From contig NZ_CANLYK010000001.1 in NCBI RefSeq assembly GCF_947495325.1, positions 496,001-560,000 of the forward strand: 64,000 nt of DNA. Direction: 5' to 3'. The position numbers and the translations under genes are program-made. The notes below the pieces were generated by a model that was not told where the DNA came from, made no database searches, and was given only the letters and a program-made list of their open reading frames with translations. The stretch comes from an uncultured Allomuricauda sp. (GTDB lineage Bacteria > Bacteroidota > Bacteroidia > Flavobacteriales > Flavobacteriaceae). Shown here piece by piece: positions 9,026-17,440 of the stretch. Numbering within the stretch: position 1 is the first letter of the stretch; each line of letters begins with the position of its first letter.

Positions 9026-9982
9026 ATGGATTTCACTAACCCGTTGGTATACGGCGTACCTGTTTTTATTGCGTTTATTTTATTTGAATTAACTTACAGT
9101 AAGGCACATGGTGATGACCACTTATATAATTGGAAAGATTTAGCTGCAAGTGGTTTCATGGGAATTGGGTCTGCAATTTTAGGTCCATTGTTCAAGGTTA
9201 TTTTTGCAATTGTTCTTTTTGAAGGTGTATATGAGCTCTGTAATCCCATGGTAGATGGAGTTCGCAGGAATTTTTTGGGCTACGAATCTTTTGGTTATGC
9301 ATGGTATATTTGGATTCTATGTCAATTAGCTGATGATTTCACATACTACTGGTTCCATAGAGCCAACCATGAAATACGAATATTATGGGCCGCACACATT
9401 GTGCACCATTCTTCAGATAATTTTAATCTAGGGACAGCCGTCAGAAATGGATGGTTCACTATTTTATACAAACCTCTATTTTATATGTGGATGACAGCCA
9501 TTGGGTTTCCACCAGAAATGGTTGTGGTTTGTTTGGGGATTGAGGCATTGTGGCAATTTCAACTACACTCCGTTTATGTTCCTAAAATGGGATTCATTGA
9601 GAAAATATTCAATACCCATACCATGCACCAGGTGCACCACGCACAAAATGTTGAATATTTGGATAAGAACCATGGTGGGTTTTTAAACATCTTTGATAAA
9701 ATGTTTGGCACATGGAAAGAGCTTGATGATGATGTTGATGTAAAATATGGAGTTATCCATTCACCTGATTCGTTTAACCCTGTGGTAATTCTTACCCATG
9801 AATTCAAGGATATTTGGAACGATATGAAGAAATCCAAAAAACTATCCCACAAACTAATGTACATCTTTGGCCCTCCAGGATGGAGCCATGACGGCAGTAC
9901 ACTTACGGTAAGGCAGCAACAAAAACTGCATGAAACGCAGAAGCAATTGCACCCAGAATTGGCTTTCCAGCGACCCAATTAG
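9026..9982 (+). CDS. Sterol desaturase / fatty acid hydroxylase family membrane enzyme
   Basis: A 318-residue integral membrane di-iron oxygenase of the sterol desaturase/fatty-acid hydroxylase superfamily. The His clusters are visible in order: HRANHE near residue 112, HHSSDNFN near 127, and HTMHQVHHAQN near 203. Three to five hydrophobic spans surround them. The C-terminal 60 residues are soluble. The substrate cannot be told from sequence; lipids or carotenoid-type compounds are the usual family range. It follows parC by 66 bases on the same strand and converges on terC. Confidence 0.85.
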   Translation: MDFTNPLVYGVPVFIAFILFELTYSKAHGDDHLYNWKDLAASGFMGIGSAILGPLFKVIFAIVLFEGVYELCNPMVDGVRRNFLGYESFGYAWYIWILCQLADDFTYYWFHRANHEIRILWAAHIVHHSSDNFNLGTAVRNGWFTILYKPLFYMWMTAIGFPPEMVVVCLGIEALWQFQLHSVYVPKMGFIEKIFNTHTMHQVHHAQNVEYLDKNHGGFLNIFDKMFGTWKELDDDVDVKYGVIHSPDSFNPVVILTHEFKDIWNDMKKSKKLSHKLMYIFGPPGWSHDGSTLTVRQQQKLHETQKQLHPELAFQRPN

Positions 9983-9986
9983 AACT

Positions 9987-10799
9987 TTAACCTTCTAGGG
10001 TTTCGCCATTTTTCTGCTTGTTCTTTTTCATTCTTAGGTCAAAAAACTCAACCATTAAGGAGAAGGAAATTGCAAAGTAAAGATACCCTTTGGGTATTGC
10101 TCCAATCTCATTGTCAAATACTACCAAGTGTGAAAGATGGGCCGCTTCTGTAATCAGCATAAACCCAATTAGAATAAGAAATGATAACCCCAACACCTGT
10201 ATAGATGGGTGCTTGTTTACAAATTCACCAACAGGATTGGCGAATACCATCATAATTATCACGGAAATAATCACAGCCGTTACCATCAAAATCAAAGCAT
10301 CAGTTGGGTTGGGAGAAATACCGTTGGTCATTCCAATTGCAGTAAGAATAGAGTCAAAGGAAAAGACAATATTAATTACGGTTATTTGAACAATTGCATT
10401 GGTCAATGATGAAGACCTTGATTTGGTAACCTCACGTTCATCATGGCCTTTATCCTCAATTTTTTCACGAATCTCCTTAGTGCTTTTGTAAAGTAGAAAA
10501 AGACCTCCAGCAAACAAAATTAGGGCTTGCCAGCTTATTCCACCGGTAATCCAAGATTCGTCCAATACTAGAAAAGGTTTTTTCATTTTGGTCAACCATG
10601 TAATACCAAAAAGCAGTACTATTCGCATACCCATGGCCAATACCAATCCAAGATTTGTAGCTTTTTTTCTGTCTTTCTTCTCAAGCTTGCCCGCAGCAAT
10701 GGAAATAAAGATTATGTTGTCTATCCCAAGGATGATTTCCAAAAATGTCAATGTAAGTAGGGCCATCCAGGCATCTGGACTCGTAAAAATTTCAAGCAT
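9987..10799 (-). CDS. TerC family integral membrane protein
   Basis: A 270-residue polytopic protein with the TerC signature LEIILGIDNIIFISIAAGKL near residues 20-40 and a repeated acidic motif VFSFDSILTAIGMTNG near 145-160, within about seven transmembrane segments. Family members are linked to tellurite resistance and to metal (manganese) export or membrane metal homeostasis. The acidic intramembrane residues fit a metal-ion role, but the ion is not predictable. It is coupled to the upstream lipoprotein gene with two bases between stop and start. Confidence 0.9.
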   Translation of the reverse strand: MLEIFTSPDAWMALLTLTFLEIILGIDNIIFISIAAGKLEKKDRKKATNLGLVLAMGMRIVLLFGITWLTKMKKPFLVLDESWITGGISWQALILFAGGLFLLYKSTKEIREKIEDKGHDEREVTKSRSSSLTNAIVQITVINIVFSFDSILTAIGMTNGISPNPTDALILMVTAVIISVIIMMVFANPVGEFVNKHPSIQVLGLSFLILIGFMLITEAAHLSHLVVFDNEIGAIPKGYLYFAISFSLMVEFFDLRMKKNKQKNGETLEG

Positions 10800-10801
10800 G
10801 G

Positions 10802-11179
10802 TTAGTCTATTTTAAATGCAGTTCCTTTAAATTTACGCTTATCTCCAATCGCATTATATTCAAATGTATAAGAAGAATCCGAAGTTGTCAATATTTTAAT
10901 ATGAATTGATTTCTCTTCAGCCTTATTTTTAGGGTTTATATTTTTGAGAACGTACTCGCAATCATTGATCCAACGTATGGAAGAAGTATCTTGTTTTCCT
11001 TCAAAATAATCAATCTCTATTTCTGATGTCCGGGAAAACGTAGTTTGCTTATCCTCTCCATTTATTACACTTTTGAACACAAACTTCCCAGTTTTAAAAT
11101 TAGCGCAATTACGTTGCGGTGGTGAAGAACAAGCACATAAGAACAGGACCAGTGCAAATAGAAACAGCTGTTTTAACAT
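10802..11179 (-). CDS. Small conserved lipoprotein
   Basis: A 125-residue protein with a lipoprotein signal peptide: a hydrophobic h-region and a lipobox LCACS, with lipidated Cys at 16 or 18. The mature part is a small beta-rich domain containing CANFKTGKFVFKS and SSIRWINDCEYVLK. From memory, homologs in other flavobacterial genomes carry the label DNA topoisomerase IV, perhaps because of proximity to parE/parC. Nothing in the sequence supports a topoisomerase role. It sits between the XRE regulator and terC on the same strand. Confidence 0.8.
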   Translation of the reverse strand: MLKQLFLFALVLFLCACSSPPQRNCANFKTGKFVFKSVINGEDKQTTFSRTSEIEIDYFEGKQDTSSIRWINDCEYVLKNINPKNKAEEKSIHIKILTTSDSSYTFEYNAIGDKRKFKGTAFKID

Positions 11180-11225
11180 ACCTGCAAAATAACGGTAAAG
11201 TATAGAATTTGGATAGTTGAAATGA

Positions 11226-11615
11226 TTATTTTTTTATCTCGAAAGATTCAAAAGTGCCATCTACGTAAAATAAAGCAATACGTATGGGTTCCTTAGTTGT
11301 TGATGCTGAACTTTTGCTTCCGTGTGTTGTTATCGCATTTGATAATTTTATTTCCTTTTTGGATAGGGTAGAGGTATCTGAATCATTTTCACGTTCAGGA
11401 TTTGGAAAATCTCCCTTTCCATATAACAACCAATAGAGATCTACTGAAGGGTATGCTAGAACCACTTTCATTACAAAATCCAAACTTGGCTTATTTCTTT
11501 CGTTTAGAAGATGGGAAATGCTTGAACGCTGCACACCGATCTTATCTGCAAAAGTGGATACAGTTAATCCGTAGTGGTCAATTATCGACCTAACTCGATC
11601 TATGATTTCATTCAT
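11226..11615 (-). CDS. XRE-family helix-turn-helix regulator
   Basis: A 129-residue regulator with an N-terminal lambda-repressor-like HTH (residues 5-60, core FADKIGVQRSSISHLLNERNKPSLDFVMKV is split here as FADKIGVQRSSISHLLNE and KPSLDF). The motif YWLLYGKGDFP follows, typical of Bacteroidota XRE regulators. The C-terminal 55 residues are low-complexity and Ser/Thr-rich and end in IALFYVDGTFESFEIKK. A perfect palindrome overlaps its start codon and related sites lie in the divergent spacer, which suggests autoregulation. Confidence 0.88.
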   Translation of the reverse strand: MNEIIDRVRSIIDHYGLTVSTFADKIGVQRSSISHLLNERNKPSLDFVMKVVLAYPSVDLYWLLYGKGDFPNPERENDSDTSTLSKKEIKLSNAITTHGSKSSASTTKEPIRIALFYVDGTFESFEIKK

Positions 11616-11627
11616 TACAATTGTAAT
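11614..11627. promoter_or_regulatory. Operator O1 (palindrome over the XRE start codon)
   Basis: ATTACAATTGTAAT is a perfect 14-bp palindrome overlapping the XRE start codon (CAT at 11613-11615 on the plus strand). It shares the TACAATTGTA core with two further sites in the same spacer. Binding here could block translation initiation-region transcription and give autorepression. A related half-site GTAAAAGTAA lies at 11638-11647. Confidence 0.6.
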
Positions 11628-11774
11628 TAATCATAAAGTAAAAGTAATCATTGCTGGTATAATTTTTATCTAAATTCTAAAAAATAATCAAAATACATTT
11701 GAATTATTAGATTTAATAAAAGTATTTAAATATATGATTAATAGTTACTTAAATAGTGTTTAGTTTTTATTGAG

Positions 11775-11837
11775 TACAATTGTAAACAAACATCAATTCC
11801 GAAAGTATTTTTGATGATGCATTTGTTTACAATTGTA
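11775..11837. promoter_or_regulatory. Operators O2 and O3 forming a long inverted repeat
   Basis: TACAATTGTAAACAAA at 11775-11790 is perfectly inverted as TTTGTTTACAATTGTA at 11822-11837. The match continues inwards as CATCAA (11791-11796) with TTGATG (11811-11816) after a five-base bulge. Each arm also contains the self-palindrome TACAATTGTA. The arrangement can bind two repressor dimers on opposite faces or fold as a cruciform or RNA hairpin. Confidence 0.6.
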
Positions 11838-11850
11838 ATTTATTCTTCAT

Positions 11851-11862
11851 TTACTTTTGTAA
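11851..11862 (+). promoter_or_regulatory. Operator-like site O4 overlapping the M14 peptidase -7 element
   Basis: TTACTTTTGTAA is an imperfect copy of the O3 palindrome. TACTTTTG inside it (11852-11859) matches the -7 consensus TAnnTTTG, 25 bases before the peptidase ATG. A regulator bound here would directly cover the promoter. Confidence 0.5.
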
Positions 11863-11884
11863 ACCTAATTCTTGTACAGACTCA

Positions 11885-12994
11885 ATGGTGAATCATAAAA
11901 CCTTTAAAGAAAAATCAATTCACGGACGTTACGTTACTAGCGAAATGCTTAAAATGGAATGGCTGGGTAAGTCCGAGTCTTCCACAATTAAAACCATTGG
12001 TAGTTCGGTTCAAGAGAATGAGATTATCTCCATTTCTTTAGGGACGGGAAAAAATAAAATCTTGATGTGGTCCCAAATGCATGGTAATGAATCCACAACC
12101 ACGAAGGCTGTAGTAGATCTGGTTAATTATTTGCATTCTGGAAAAACACTGGCAACATCAATTCTAGCAAATTGTTCCCTATTGATAATACCCATACTTA
12201 ACCCGGATGGAGCAAAACAATATACACGTGTAAATGCCAATAAGATTGACTTAAACAGGGATGCAAAGCAACTTACACAACCTGAGAGTAAAATTTTAAG
12301 GAATGTCTTTGAAGAGTTTAGGCCAGATTACTGTTTTAACCTTCATGACCAACGTACACTTTTTAGTGCAGGCAAGGATGCCAAACCGGCAACGGTATCT
12401 TTTTTGGCCCCGGCAAGTGATCAAGAACGCCAAGTCACGCCTACTCGAGAAAAGGCAATGAAACTTATCGTGGCGATGAATAAAATGCTACAGCAATTAA
12501 TTCCGGGGCAGGTGGGAAGGTATGATGATGGGTTTAATGACAATTGTGTGGGAGATACATTTCAAATGTTAAAAGTTCCGACTATTTTGTTTGAAGCAGG
12601 GCACTTCCCAAAAGATTATGAACGAGAAAAAACAAGAGAATATATTTTTTATGCGTTGATTGAGGCCATTAATACAATAGCAGCAAGCAAAGTAGAAGAA
12701 TTTAAAAGTGTGGACTATCTTGAAATTCCAGAGAATGAAAAACTTTTTTATGATGTAGTGGTTAGGCACGTGGGGTTGGTCAACTCATTTTTTGAGCCAA
12801 CCGACAGTGTTGGGGTACGCTTTAAGGAAGTTCTCAGGGACCATAAGCTATTGTTTGAACCTGAATTGGTTGATAGTGGAAAGCTTGAGGGATATTTTGG
12901 ACATGAAATCCTTGATTGTTCTAGTGCAAAGGGTATTGAAGATTTATATTCCCGTAAGGAAATTCTGAATTTAATACTTTCAAAAAAGAAATAG
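11885..12994 (+). CDS. M14-type zinc carboxypeptidase / succinylglutamate desuccinylase-like hydrolase
   Basis: A 369-residue cytoplasmic zinc hydrolase. The metal ligands are readable: MHGNE gives His66 and Glu69, and FNLHDQRT gives His154. Substrate-side motifs are LNPDGA (106-110) and DLNRDA (122-127), and FEAGHFPKDYE carries the probable catalytic Glu237. The C-terminal third beyond residue 270 is a separate domain of unknown role. There is no signal peptide, so it probably trims peptides or deacylates amino acids in the cytoplasm. It is divergent from the XRE regulator across 269 bases of repeat-rich spacer, suggesting control by that regulator. Confidence 0.82.
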   Translation: MVNHKTFKEKSIHGRYVTSEMLKMEWLGKSESSTIKTIGSSVQENEIISISLGTGKNKILMWSQMHGNESTTTKAVVDLVNYLHSGKTLATSILANCSLLIIPILNPDGAKQYTRVNANKIDLNRDAKQLTQPESKILRNVFEEFRPDYCFNLHDQRTLFSAGKDAKPATVSFLAPASDQERQVTPTREKAMKLIVAMNKMLQQLIPGQVGRYDDGFNDNCVGDTFQMLKVPTILFEAGHFPKDYEREKTREYIFYALIEAINTIAASKVEEFKSVDYLEIPENEKLFYDVVVRHVGLVNSFFEPTDSVGVRFKEVLRDHKLLFEPELVDSGKLEGYFGHEILDCSSAKGIEDLYSRKEILNLILSKKK

Positions 12995-13069
12995 CTACTT
13001 ATTTATGGTGGTTTGTTACATTTTATTTAAAAAAAGCACATTTTTTTTAAATATATTTTCTTAATTACT

Positions 13070-13077
13070 TAATTTTG
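13070..13077 (+). promoter_or_regulatory. Probable -7 element for the Lrp-family gene
   Basis: TAATTTTG fits TAnnTTTG, 17 bases before the start codon, within a very AT-rich gap. Confidence 0.4.
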
Positions 13078-13094
13078 CTGAAAATACCAATACG

Positions 13095-13574
13095 ATGAGT
13101 AAAGTAAAATTAGATGAAATTGACCACCAGATATTAGACATGTTGATTGATAATACCCGTACACCATTTACGGATATTGCCAAAAAGCTTTTGATTTCCG
13201 CAGGAACAGTCCATGTTAGAGTTAAGAAAATGGAAGAATCTGGAATAATAAAAGGTTCTTCACTTACTTTGGATTATGTGAAACTTGGCTATTCTTTTAT
13301 CGCATATGTAGGGATTTTTCTTGAGAAAACACATCAAACAAAATTTGTTTTAGAGCGACTTAACCAGATTCCATATGTAACCGTTGCCCATATCACCACA
13401 GGGAAATTCAATATTTTCTGTAAAATCAGGGCTAAAGACACTACCCATGCAAAAAATATCATTTTTAAGATTGATGACATTGACGGCATTAGCAGAACGG
13501 AGACTATGATTTCATTGGAGGAGAGCATAAACGACAAAAAACGTTTAATGCATACCATCTTCAACGAACTTTAA
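13095..13574 (+). CDS. Lrp/AsnC family transcriptional regulator
   Basis: A 159-residue feast/famine-type regulator. The N-terminal winged HTH covers residues 5-55 (LDEIDHQILDMLIDNTR, then FTDIAKKLLISAGTVHVRVKKMEESG is the recognition region, of which AKKLLISAGTVHVRV is the core). The C-terminal RAM (ligand-binding, oligomerisation) domain covers residues 65-150, with IPYVTVAHITTGKFNIFCKI. Such proteins usually sense amino acids and act as octamers. Neither neighbour is an obvious amino-acid gene, so its target is unknown. Confidence 0.93.
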   Translation: MSKVKLDEIDHQILDMLIDNTRTPFTDIAKKLLISAGTVHVRVKKMEESGIIKGSSLTLDYVKLGYSFIAYVGIFLEKTHQTKFVLERLNQIPYVTVAHITTGKFNIFCKIRAKDTTHAKNIIFKIDDIDGISRTETMISLEESINDKKRLMHTIFNEL

Positions 13575-13601
13575 TAAGCAAGAAAACAGAAATTTTAGTT
13601 T

Positions 13602-14126
13602 ATGTTGAGTTCAGAGTTACCTATTTCTGAATACAATTCCTTTTACCATACATACATCCTGGCTTTAGGAGAGGTAACCCTAATGGAAGAGCTTGAGAAT
13701 GGCAAAGAGGCTTTTTTATCAGTACTTAAAGATGTGGATAGTGATGCTTTGAATTATGCCTATGCTGATGGAAAATGGACCTTGGCTGAAGTTCTAATGC
13801 ATATCATTGATGCCGAACGGGTATTTCAATATAGGGCACTTCGGTTTGCAAGGAATGATAACACACCATTGCCCGGTTTTGACCAGAATGTATTTATAAA
13901 AGGATTGAATATATCAGGAAAAGCAAAGAATGAAATCCGTAGCGAATACGAAGCGGTAAGAAATGCTACGATAAACCTGTTTAAGTCTTTTAATACAGAT
14001 GTGTTAAAAAGAGTAGGTATCGCTAGTGACTCCGAAATGAGCGTAAGGGCTATGGGGTTTATTATATGTGGGCACCAAGCCCATCATTTAACAATAATCC
14101 GTGAACGTTATTTATTGGGAAAGTAG
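13602..14126 (+). CDS. DinB family (DinB_2-type) metal-binding protein
   Basis: A 174-residue four-helix-bundle protein of the DinB/YfiT-like superfamily. The three expected metal-ligand histidines are in VLMHIIDAERVF (near residue 67) and GHQAHH (near residues 157-161). The central motif ADGKWTLAEVLMH is typical. Members bind a divalent metal and may act as thiol-dependent transferases, but most, this one included, have no known substrate. The start at 13602 is preferred because residues before YNSFYHTYI match the N-terminal pattern I recall for flavobacterial relatives. Confidence 0.85.
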   Translation: MLSSELPISEYNSFYHTYILALGEVTLMEELENGKEAFLSVLKDVDSDALNYAYADGKWTLAEVLMHIIDAERVFQYRALRFARNDNTPLPGFDQNVFIKGLNISGKAKNEIRSEYEAVRNATINLFKSFNTDVLKRVGIASDSEMSVRAMGFIICGHQAHHLTIIRERYLLGK

Positions 14127-14130
14127 TTTT

Positions 14131-14463
14131 TTAGTATAGGCTATCGGTTTCTAAGTCCCTATCGGTTTCCAATTCGCCATTACCAAGTCCCTCTTGTTCA
14201 GCATCTAATTCAACTTTAGCAGCTTTATCCAATTCTTTCTCCATATTCTCTTCAAAGTTGGAAATGAAGTTGGAAAGACTTTTACTGATTTTCACCAAGT
14301 ATATGGTATCCTCTGTTTTTACCTCAACAGCTTCAATAATTTCTCCATTGGGCTTTTTAAGGGAAATAATGTCTTCATCACCGTATCCGTAGGGATAGGA
14401 GTCTATTAAACTAGCCGCAGCGGTGTGATTTAGTTTTTTATAATCAATTAATATTCGCTTCAT
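14131..14463 (-). CDS. Hypothetical acidic protein (110 aa)
   Basis: An unrecognised small protein. Residues 1-70 look folded (MKRILIDYKKLNHTAAASLI, a PYGYGDEDI turn and a beta-rich stretch). The last 40 residues are highly acidic and probably disordered (ELDAEQEGLGNGELETDRDLE). There is no signal peptide or membrane span. It lies 94 bases downstream of aroB on the same strand and converges on the DinB gene. Confidence 0.75.
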   Translation of the reverse strand: MKRILIDYKKLNHTAAASLIDSYPYGYGDEDIISLKKPNGEIIEAVEVKTEDTIYLVKISKSLSNFISNFEENMEKELDKAAKVELDAEQEGLGNGELETDRDLETDSLY

Positions 14464-14557
14464 AGTGGATGTTTTAAATTTCTTATCCTAAACTATGAAT
14501 TTTTATAAGTGATAATTTCAAAGAGTTGTAAACCCTAAGTTTTAGTATACGAAGTGG

Positions 14558-15613
14558 TTATTCTTTGTAGTAAGCGAACGCTTTATGAAAAAGATCTACG
14601 GGAACTTTAGCATCTGTAACAGCTGTTCCAATAGCTTGGAGCAATACAAAATTCACATCCCCGTGTGAATTCTTCTTATCATATTTTAAAAGGGTGAGTA
14701 TGGCTTTTATGTCCTCAGCATTAAAATCAACACGGTCAAAATGTTTTAAAAAAGTATCCTTTATCTCTTGTAGGGATAGTTTGGACAAGCCTTTTAATTC
14801 GTGGGAGAGAAATCCTTCTAGAATCATACCCACGGCTATTGCCTCGCCATGTAACAAAGTCTTCCTGTCGGGGTTTTCCAGGCAGTAAGATTCAATAGCA
14901 TGCCCCAAGGTGTGTCCAAAATTCAAAATCTTACGCACACCCTGCTCAGTAGGGTCTTGAGTAACTACATCGTTCTTTATGGCAATGGATTTTTTAATGC
15001 ATTTGGCATCGGTAAAAACGTTTTCCTTTTTCAAGGATTTCCAATATTCCGCATCTTTGATGAGACCATGCTTCAACATCTCGGCATACCCACTTACAAT
15101 TTGTCTGGAATCTAGGGTCTTCAAAAACTTAGGGAAAACCAATACCATTTGTGGTTGGTTGATAACACCGATTTGATTTTTCAAGGAACCAAGGTCAACT
15201 CCCGTTTTACCCCCCACCGAAGCATCAACCATTGATAGTAGGGTAGTGGGAATATTGATAAAATCTATTCCACGTTTAAATGTCGATGCCACAAAACCGC
15301 CCAAATCAGTAAGTACTCCGCCACCAAGATTAATCAACAAACTTTTTCTATCCCCACCGTTATCAGACAACAGGCTCCATACTGTCGAACATGTTTCAAT
15401 TGTTTTATGTACTTCACCAGATAGGATTTCAAAAATTGCATCAGCTTTGATATCCAATTTTTTTTTGAATAGCGGCAAGCAATGCTTTTTTGTATTCTCA
15501 TCAACCAAAACAAATACCTTGGAATAATTGTTTTTTGCAATATGTTGTCTAAGAGCGGCTTCCGCCAATTCCTCCAAATGCACTTCGTAAGATTGCGATT
15601 TAATAGATTCCAT
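14558..15613 (-). CDS. aroB: 3-dehydroquinate synthase
   Basis: Converts DAHP to 3-dehydroquinate, the second step of the shikimate pathway, using NAD and a divalent metal. The 351-residue length is normal. Visible signatures are LINLGGGVLTDLGGFVAS (NAD-binding region), FINIPTTLLSMVDASVGGKTG near residues 117-136 (substrate binding), and the metal-binding NFGHTLGHAIES near residue 229. It stands alone, divergent from proline dehydrogenase. Confidence 0.96.
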   Translation of the reverse strand: MESIKSQSYEVHLEELAEAALRQHIAKNNYSKVFVLVDENTKKHCLPLFKKKLDIKADAIFEILSGEVHKTIETCSTVWSLLSDNGGDRKSLLINLGGGVLTDLGGFVASTFKRGIDFINIPTTLLSMVDASVGGKTGVDLGSLKNQIGVINQPQMVLVFPKFLKTLDSRQIVSGYAEMLKHGLIKDAEYWKSLKKENVFTDAKCIKKSIAIKNDVVTQDPTEQGVRKILNFGHTLGHAIESYCLENPDRKTLLHGEAIAVGMILEGFLSHELKGLSKLSLQEIKDTFLKHFDRVDFNAEDIKAILTLLKYDKKNSHGDVNFVLLQAIGTAVTDAKVPVDLFHKAFAYYKE

Positions 15614-15674
15614 AGTTCAAATTACACTGCAAAATAAAGGCTAATTTTATTGATATTGTTCTAGAATCACTACT

Positions 15675-15682
15675 TATATTTG
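15675..15682 (+). promoter_or_regulatory. Probable promoter for proline dehydrogenase
   Basis: TATATTTG fits the -7 consensus, 22 bases before the start. TTG at 15656-15658, 16 bases upstream, fits a short -33 element. Confidence 0.45.
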
Positions 15683-15704
15683 ATTCGTTAATAGATTCAC
15701 AAGA

Positions 15705-16874
15705 ATGAACCCAAATTTTGAGAATACAACAATCGCTTTTCAATTAAAAACAGATTCTGAATTAGAAAGGGCGTACTTTTTATTCAAGCTGATTGCCAAT
15801 GAACCCTTGGTAAAAATTGGTACAGCGGTTACAAACTTTGCCATTAAAGCGCATCTGCCCATAGATGGGTTGATACGTGCCACAGTTTTTGACCATTTCT
15901 GTGGTGGAGTCACAGAAGAAGATTGCCTTACGGTGATTGACAAAATGTATGATAAAGGTGTTTTTTCCATTTTGGATTATTCTGTTGAGGGCAAAAAAAA
16001 TGAAGATCAATTTGATTTTGCCCTATCCAAAACGTTACAGGTATTGGATTTTGTCAAGGAAAAAGATGCCATTCCCTTTGCCGTGTTTAAACCCACGGGG
16101 TTTGGCCGCTTTGAGTTGTATGAAAAAGTAAGCGCGGAAATGGGGTTGGATGCTGACGAAGCAGAGGAATGGAAAAGAGTCATTGATAGGTATGATCAAG
16201 TTTGCAAAAAAGCCCATGACCTAGATGTTTCCTTACTTATAGACGCTGAAGAAAGTTGGATTCAAGATGCAGCGGATAATCTGGTGTTGGAGATGATGCG
16301 AAAATACAATAAGGAAAAACCAGTTGTTTTCAATACCCTACAGATGTACCGATGGGATAGGTTGGAGTACTTGGAAAAATTGAATGAGATTGCCGTTTCC
16401 GAAAATTTCAAGATTGGACTTAAGGTTGTTCGCGGTGCGTACATGGAGAAGGAAAATGAAAGAGCCGAAGAAATGAACTACGAGAGTCCTATTTGCAAAT
16501 CGAAACAGGCCACAGATGATAATTTCAATGCAGCTATTTCATATATGATGGACCGCTTGGAAACAATTTCAATTTTTGCGGGTACCCATAACGAAGAAAG
16601 TTGCTTGAAGCTCATACAGCAAATGGAAGCAAAAAATATTAATGCAGATAATCCAAATATTTGGTTTGGCCAACTTTATGGTATGAGCGACCATATTACA
16701 TTTAATCTAACCGCAGAAGGCTATAATGCTGCAAAATATGTTCCCTATGGCCCGGTACGAGATGTTATGCCCTATTTGATTAGAAGAGCCGAAGAGAATA
16801 CCTCGGTGGCCGGGCAAACAACAAGAGAACTTGCGTTGTTGCAGCGAGAAAAGAAAAGACGAGAATTGGGTTAA
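15705..16874 (+). CDS. Proline dehydrogenase
   Basis: A monofunctional FAD-dependent proline dehydrogenase (389 residues) that oxidises proline to pyrroline-5-carboxylate. It has the TIM-barrel PRODH domain: VFKPTGFGRFELYEK near residue 126, LLIDAEESWIQ near 180, LKVVRGAYMEKENERA near 243, and the C-terminal YVPYGPVRDVMPYLIRRAEEN, where the paired arginines contact the substrate carboxylate. It lacks the P5C dehydrogenase half found in fused PutA. It marks the left border of the AT-rich accessory segment. Confidence 0.95.
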   Translation: MNPNFENTTIAFQLKTDSELERAYFLFKLIANEPLVKIGTAVTNFAIKAHLPIDGLIRATVFDHFCGGVTEEDCLTVIDKMYDKGVFSILDYSVEGKKNEDQFDFALSKTLQVLDFVKEKDAIPFAVFKPTGFGRFELYEKVSAEMGLDADEAEEWKRVIDRYDQVCKKAHDLDVSLLIDAEESWIQDAADNLVLEMMRKYNKEKPVVFNTLQMYRWDRLEYLEKLNEIAVSENFKIGLKVVRGAYMEKENERAEEMNYESPICKSKQATDDNFNAAISYMMDRLETISIFAGTHNEESCLKLIQQMEAKNINADNPNIWFGQLYGMSDHITFNLTAEGYNAAKYVPYGPVRDVMPYLIRRAEENTSVAGQTTRELALLQREKKRRELG

Positions 16875-17440
16875 ACTTTCATTTCCAGTCTATGCAATCC
16901 TTATTTTAGACTTTCAGATAGAAAGTCAGCTTATAGAACTGCTTTTCAACAGTAATTATACTGGGAAATAATAATAATCGTAAACCTTCAGCCATGTTCT
17001 GTAAATCCTAATAATCTAAAAAATATAGTATTAAACCAGCTCAATTCCATTGCCTCTTTTTAACATATTTGATGTAAACTAGCTATAAATTGACTATTAT
17101 ATAATTGAATGGATAATGGTTAAAGCTGGCTGGCCATAAAAGAGCTTTCCGGTATATACTATAAGTTTGAGGTCATAATCGGAAGAAAAAAAGGTGTTCC
17201 TAGTTTTTATAGTATAATGATTTAGAACTAAAGAGAAATCATCAAGAAGCATTCTTATTAGTTATATTAAAAACTTTAGTTAGCCTCAGTAGTAATTGAT
17301 TAATTATTGAGACTTACACCCATATATCTGAATAAATGTAATAGTTTCATTTTTAATGTTAAAATTAAGGCTAAACATTAATCAATTTAAGGTTTGTTTC
17401 CCCTCCTGAATGTTTTGTCTATGTATTTTTGAAACGTGTA
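16875..17440. other. 566-base AT-rich gap without a convincing gene
   Basis: No reading frame with coding character is visible on either strand. The only structured element I see is a 7-bp hairpin (GACTTTC 16909-16915 with GAAAGTC 16921-16927) without a T-run, so it is a weak terminator candidate for the proline dehydrogenase gene. The gap is noticeably richer in A+T than the flanking housekeeping genes and begins the accessory segment. Confidence 0.5.

Noticed and set aside
9026..9982. Fatty-acid hydroxylase gene as part of a carotenoid or hopanoid cluster
   Set aside because: No carotenoid, hopanoid or sterol biosynthesis gene lies nearby, so no pathway is assigned.
16909..16927. Seven-base-pair hairpin after proline dehydrogenase as a terminator
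   Set aside because: The stem is short and no T-run follows, so it is noted only inside the gap entry.
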